Shown here: positions 62,162 through 64,000 of the stretch, one piece after another | Layout: the number at the start of each line of letters is the position of its first letter | Position numbering within the stretch: position 1 is the stretch's first letter | Origin: Tritrichomonas musculus | Taxonomy: Eukaryota; Parabasalia; Tritrichomonadida; Tritrichomonadidae | Assembly (NCBI GenBank): GCA_039105265.1 | Contig: JAPFFF010000024.1 | Span: 868,001-932,000 of the forward strand | Length of the DNA: 64,000 bases | Direction: 5' to 3' | Made by a program: the position numbers and the translations under genes | Notes under the pieces: model-generated | Databases searched by the model: none | Told to the model about the DNA's origin: nothing | What the model saw: only the letters and a program-made list of their open reading frames with translations

Positions 62162-62595
62162 AATAAATATAATTTATTAATACTAATTTCGTTATTTAAT
62201 TTTATATATATATATATATATATGACTATATATCTTCATAAAGATTTCAAAGCTTCTAAACTAAGTTTTTTAATTCGTCCCTTCTTATCGTCCTCTCAAA
62301 TTTGAATAAAGCTAAATATTTTTTTTTAAGTTATAATGGCATGATTACTTTCATTCATCTCAGGTTGAGGCTCCCGCTATTACCTTAACCAATTGGGCTT
62401 AGCCCTCAAAGGCTCCCAAAGCTATTTAAAATGCATTTTTCCTGAATAAATAACTTTTTATATTCTTTTTTTTTTTATTTTCATCTTCTCAAAATTGAAA
62501 GATATGGTATTTTTAAAAAAATAATTTGTCCCTACTTATCGTTCTACTTTCTGAAGACTCATAGAAAATTTGAATTAAAAACTCTCAATTTTTTT
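62162..62595. other. Intergenic region with TA run and transposon-end-like repeats
   Basis: A (TA)n run lies at about 62205-62222. A GC-richer island at 62365-62425 includes ATTACCTTAACC and the small palindrome GGGCTTAGCCC. Two direct copies of a transposon-end-like word lie at 62268 and 62516. Confidence 0.45.
62268..62552 (+). repeat. Directly repeated mariner-end-like motif
   Basis: AATTCGTCCCTTCTTATCGT (about 62272) and AATTTGTCCCTACTTATCGT (about 62520) are preceded by TA and followed by YCT. They lie upstream of a mariner-like transposase remnant and look like two copies of its left end in the same orientation. Confidence 0.55.
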
Positions 62596-63170
62596 GTGAA
62601 TAAGGTAATAATTAAAAAACTTAGTTTAGAAGGGTTCCACTTTTTAAATACATCACAAAAACAAAATAGAGTGGACAAATTAACAGCACTTTCTGAAATT
62701 TTGTATGCATGTAAGCACGAAACTTTTCGCAACGTCATGACTGGGGCCCAGAAATGGTTGACTTTATACTATGGAAATGACGGAGCTTGTTTTGATTCTG
62801 ACCAAATTTCCACTGAAATAAATAGGGACCAGATATTCATTAAAAAAATTATTATCACTGTTATTTGGGAGTGGAATGAAATAGATTTCACAATACTTTA
62901 TAAAAAATTTATTGACACCACTTTCTGGGGAAAAAAAAAAGATTATCGGAAAATTTCAGTCAAGAGAAAAATCTGGCCGCGTCTTGATAATTTAATGGTG
63001 CATAATTCAAAATTGGTTATGTCAAATTACGATTATTTTTGAAGCAAAAGGCAGCCATATCCCCCTATTGGCTTTAAGAAGCACTCAATGGAATGCATGA
63101 TAAAGAATTACTTATTGAATTTTCAAAAACACTTCATTCAAATATTCAATTAATGAACATATTACCATAA
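62596..63170 (+). mobile_element. Decayed mariner-like (Tc1/mariner) transposase
   Basis: A 148-codon frame from a GTG (62596) to a stop at 63042 shows the mariner layout: RNVMTGAQKWLTLYY (for TGDESWF, so the first catalytic Asp is lost), DQISTEINRDQIFIKKIIIT, VIWEWNEIDFTILYKK, and RLDNLMVHNSKL (for the HxDNARPHNS block). The N-terminal helix-turn-helix is missing. After the stop, coding-like words continue in other frames to about 63170. It is a truncated, inactive DNA transposon. Confidence 0.65.
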
Positions 63171-64000
63171 AATCAAAATGGCAACAAAATTGATAAAGAA
63201 TTTAAGAAAGATTTATTCGATCGATTATGACTTCAAAAGCTTTAAAGAGAAACCAATGTATCAGAGAACATACCATTAATCAATTTCTTTAAACAAGCTG
63301 ATCTTTATTGCCCTTCTCCACTGAGCAATAAGAAGTCACCAGAAATTAGGAATAGGATTATTGATTATTAGCAATATTATTTCCTTCTTCTCATTAAGGA
63401 TGGAAAGTAATTTGATAATTGATATCATAATGAAAAAAACTAAAAAGTTAATATCAATACTTTAATTTTATTTCAAGCTAATTTTCGATTGATAAATCGT
63501 CATTGTTAAAACGTCCGAGCCATTTCCTTACAAAGCTTTCTGAGGGGCTGTCATCCCCATATGATTTTTGCATTGATTCTTAGATATCTTTTTTAGAAGC
63601 GTTCTAGCGCCTATAAGAATCTAACAGCATATCTTTTTTCTTCATTCATAAAAATGAAATTTAAAACGAATGAAAATTTAAAGGTTCAAAATATCATCTT
63701 TTATTTGATGAAAGGTATTTTTAAAATTAAATAAATATATAGCATTATTATGAATATTTAAATATATCATAATTATAAAATAAACTTAATGACATCAGTA
63801 TTTAAAGCTCAATAAATATAAAGTTATCCCAAAAAAGGGTAAGTTTCCCAAAAAGAGCAAAAAAGTGCACGTTTAAAAAAACGATGCTATCTAGATAAAA
63901 AAAAGAAAATATGGTTTATTGCTACTTTGATTTTAATTCATTACCATTAGATATTCAAGATACGGCTAAAGAGTTTGGTAAAGTTATACCATGATTGAGT
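63171..64000. other. Right-edge region with possible element end
   Basis: No complete gene. A small hairpin TTATCCCAAAAAAGGGTAA lies at about 63824-63842. A 27-codon frame (MVYCYFDFNSLPLDIQDTAK...) begins at about 63911 and stops at about 63994. The structure could be a transposon tip with a leader ORF, but the window ends here. Confidence 0.3.

Noticed and set aside
1-64000. CRISPR array or phage-type repeat-spacer system
   Set aside because: The spaced repeats here encode ankyrin modules or are minisatellites; repeat lengths and the eukaryotic context do not fit CRISPR.
1-64000. Retrovirus-like or Polinton/Maverick element
   Set aside because: I looked for reverse transcriptase, integrase, protein-primed polymerase and capsid genes and saw none. 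The mobile elements recognised are plain DNA transposons and one non-autonomous TIR element.

Overview
The window looks like nuclear DNA of a trichomonad parabasalid, most likely Tritrichomonas or a close relative. The DNA is very AT-rich, genes are mostly single uninterrupted ORFs, and the flanks contain homopolymer A/T tracts. The gene families fit: DUF3447/BspA-type LRR_5 proteins, ankyrin proteins, a multi-pass PAS/cyclase protein, tetraspanin, subtilisin-like surface protease, two-repeat Myb, TMEM62-like phosphoesterase, and Sel1-repeat proteins. About half of the start codons have a TCA-pyrimidine-(T/A) motif 10-30 bases upstream, as expected of the trichomonad Initiator (TCA+1Y(T/A)). 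Species assignment is inference; no rRNA or other marker is present. Several long reading frames begin with TTG or GTG, so I moved starts to the first in-frame ATG where this made sense.

Layout: 1-1.6 kb is the 5' part of a DUF3447-LRR_5 gene (minus). 1.8-2.15 kb holds two isolated ankyrin units. 3.66-9.04 kb is a 1794-residue membrane PAS/cyclase-like protein. 9.37-11.3 kb is a plus-strand array of single ankyrin units about 340 bp apart. 12.1-15.1 kb has a Pro/Ser/Thr repeat protein and an aldo-keto reductase. 16.07-19.27 kb is a DUF3447 gene followed on the same strand by six ankyrin units separated by AT-rich spacers. 19.6-21.7 kb is a TMEM62-like phosphoesterase. 22.7-23.7 kb is a decayed DDE_1 transposase. 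25.36-28.5 kb is a DUF3447 segment, a spacer, then an ankyrin-LRR_5-small GTPase segment. 28.7-33.6 kb holds an OYE-like protein, an LCAT-like lipase and a BTB-like repeat protein. 35.1-39.6 kb has a Myb protein and a membrane-anchored subtilisin. 39.7-42.5 kb is a graveyard of kinase fragments on both strands. 43.88-45.88 kb is a 2.0-kb TIR element with perfect 46-bp ends. 47.2-50.5 kb is a kinase-Sel1 protein; 51.2-51.9 kb a tetraspanin; 53.3-53.9 kb a CBM9-like protein of bacterial type; 55-56.8 kb a broken ankyrin gene; 57.0-59.5 kb an LRR-PP2C phosphatase; 59.76 kb tRNA-Lys(UUU); 59.9-62.2 kb a second Sel1 protein; 62.3-63.2 kb a mariner-like remnant.

The most interesting signal is ankyrin modularity. 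In two separate arrays on opposite strands, units of 33 codons (99 bp) end at the same repeat position, usually on an ATT isoleucine codon followed by T. They are separated by 200-400 bp of stop-filled AT-rich DNA with no recognisable GTATGT...ACTAAC...ACACAG trichomonad intron signals. Two DUF3447 paralogues are interrupted at the equivalent codon position, while a third is continuous across it. The ankyrin-LRR-GTPase segment downstream of one interruption has no ATG near its start. This could be unrecognised splicing, a store of recombination cassettes, or modular decay; RNA data would decide.

No retrovirus-like, Polinton or other capsid-bearing element was recognised.
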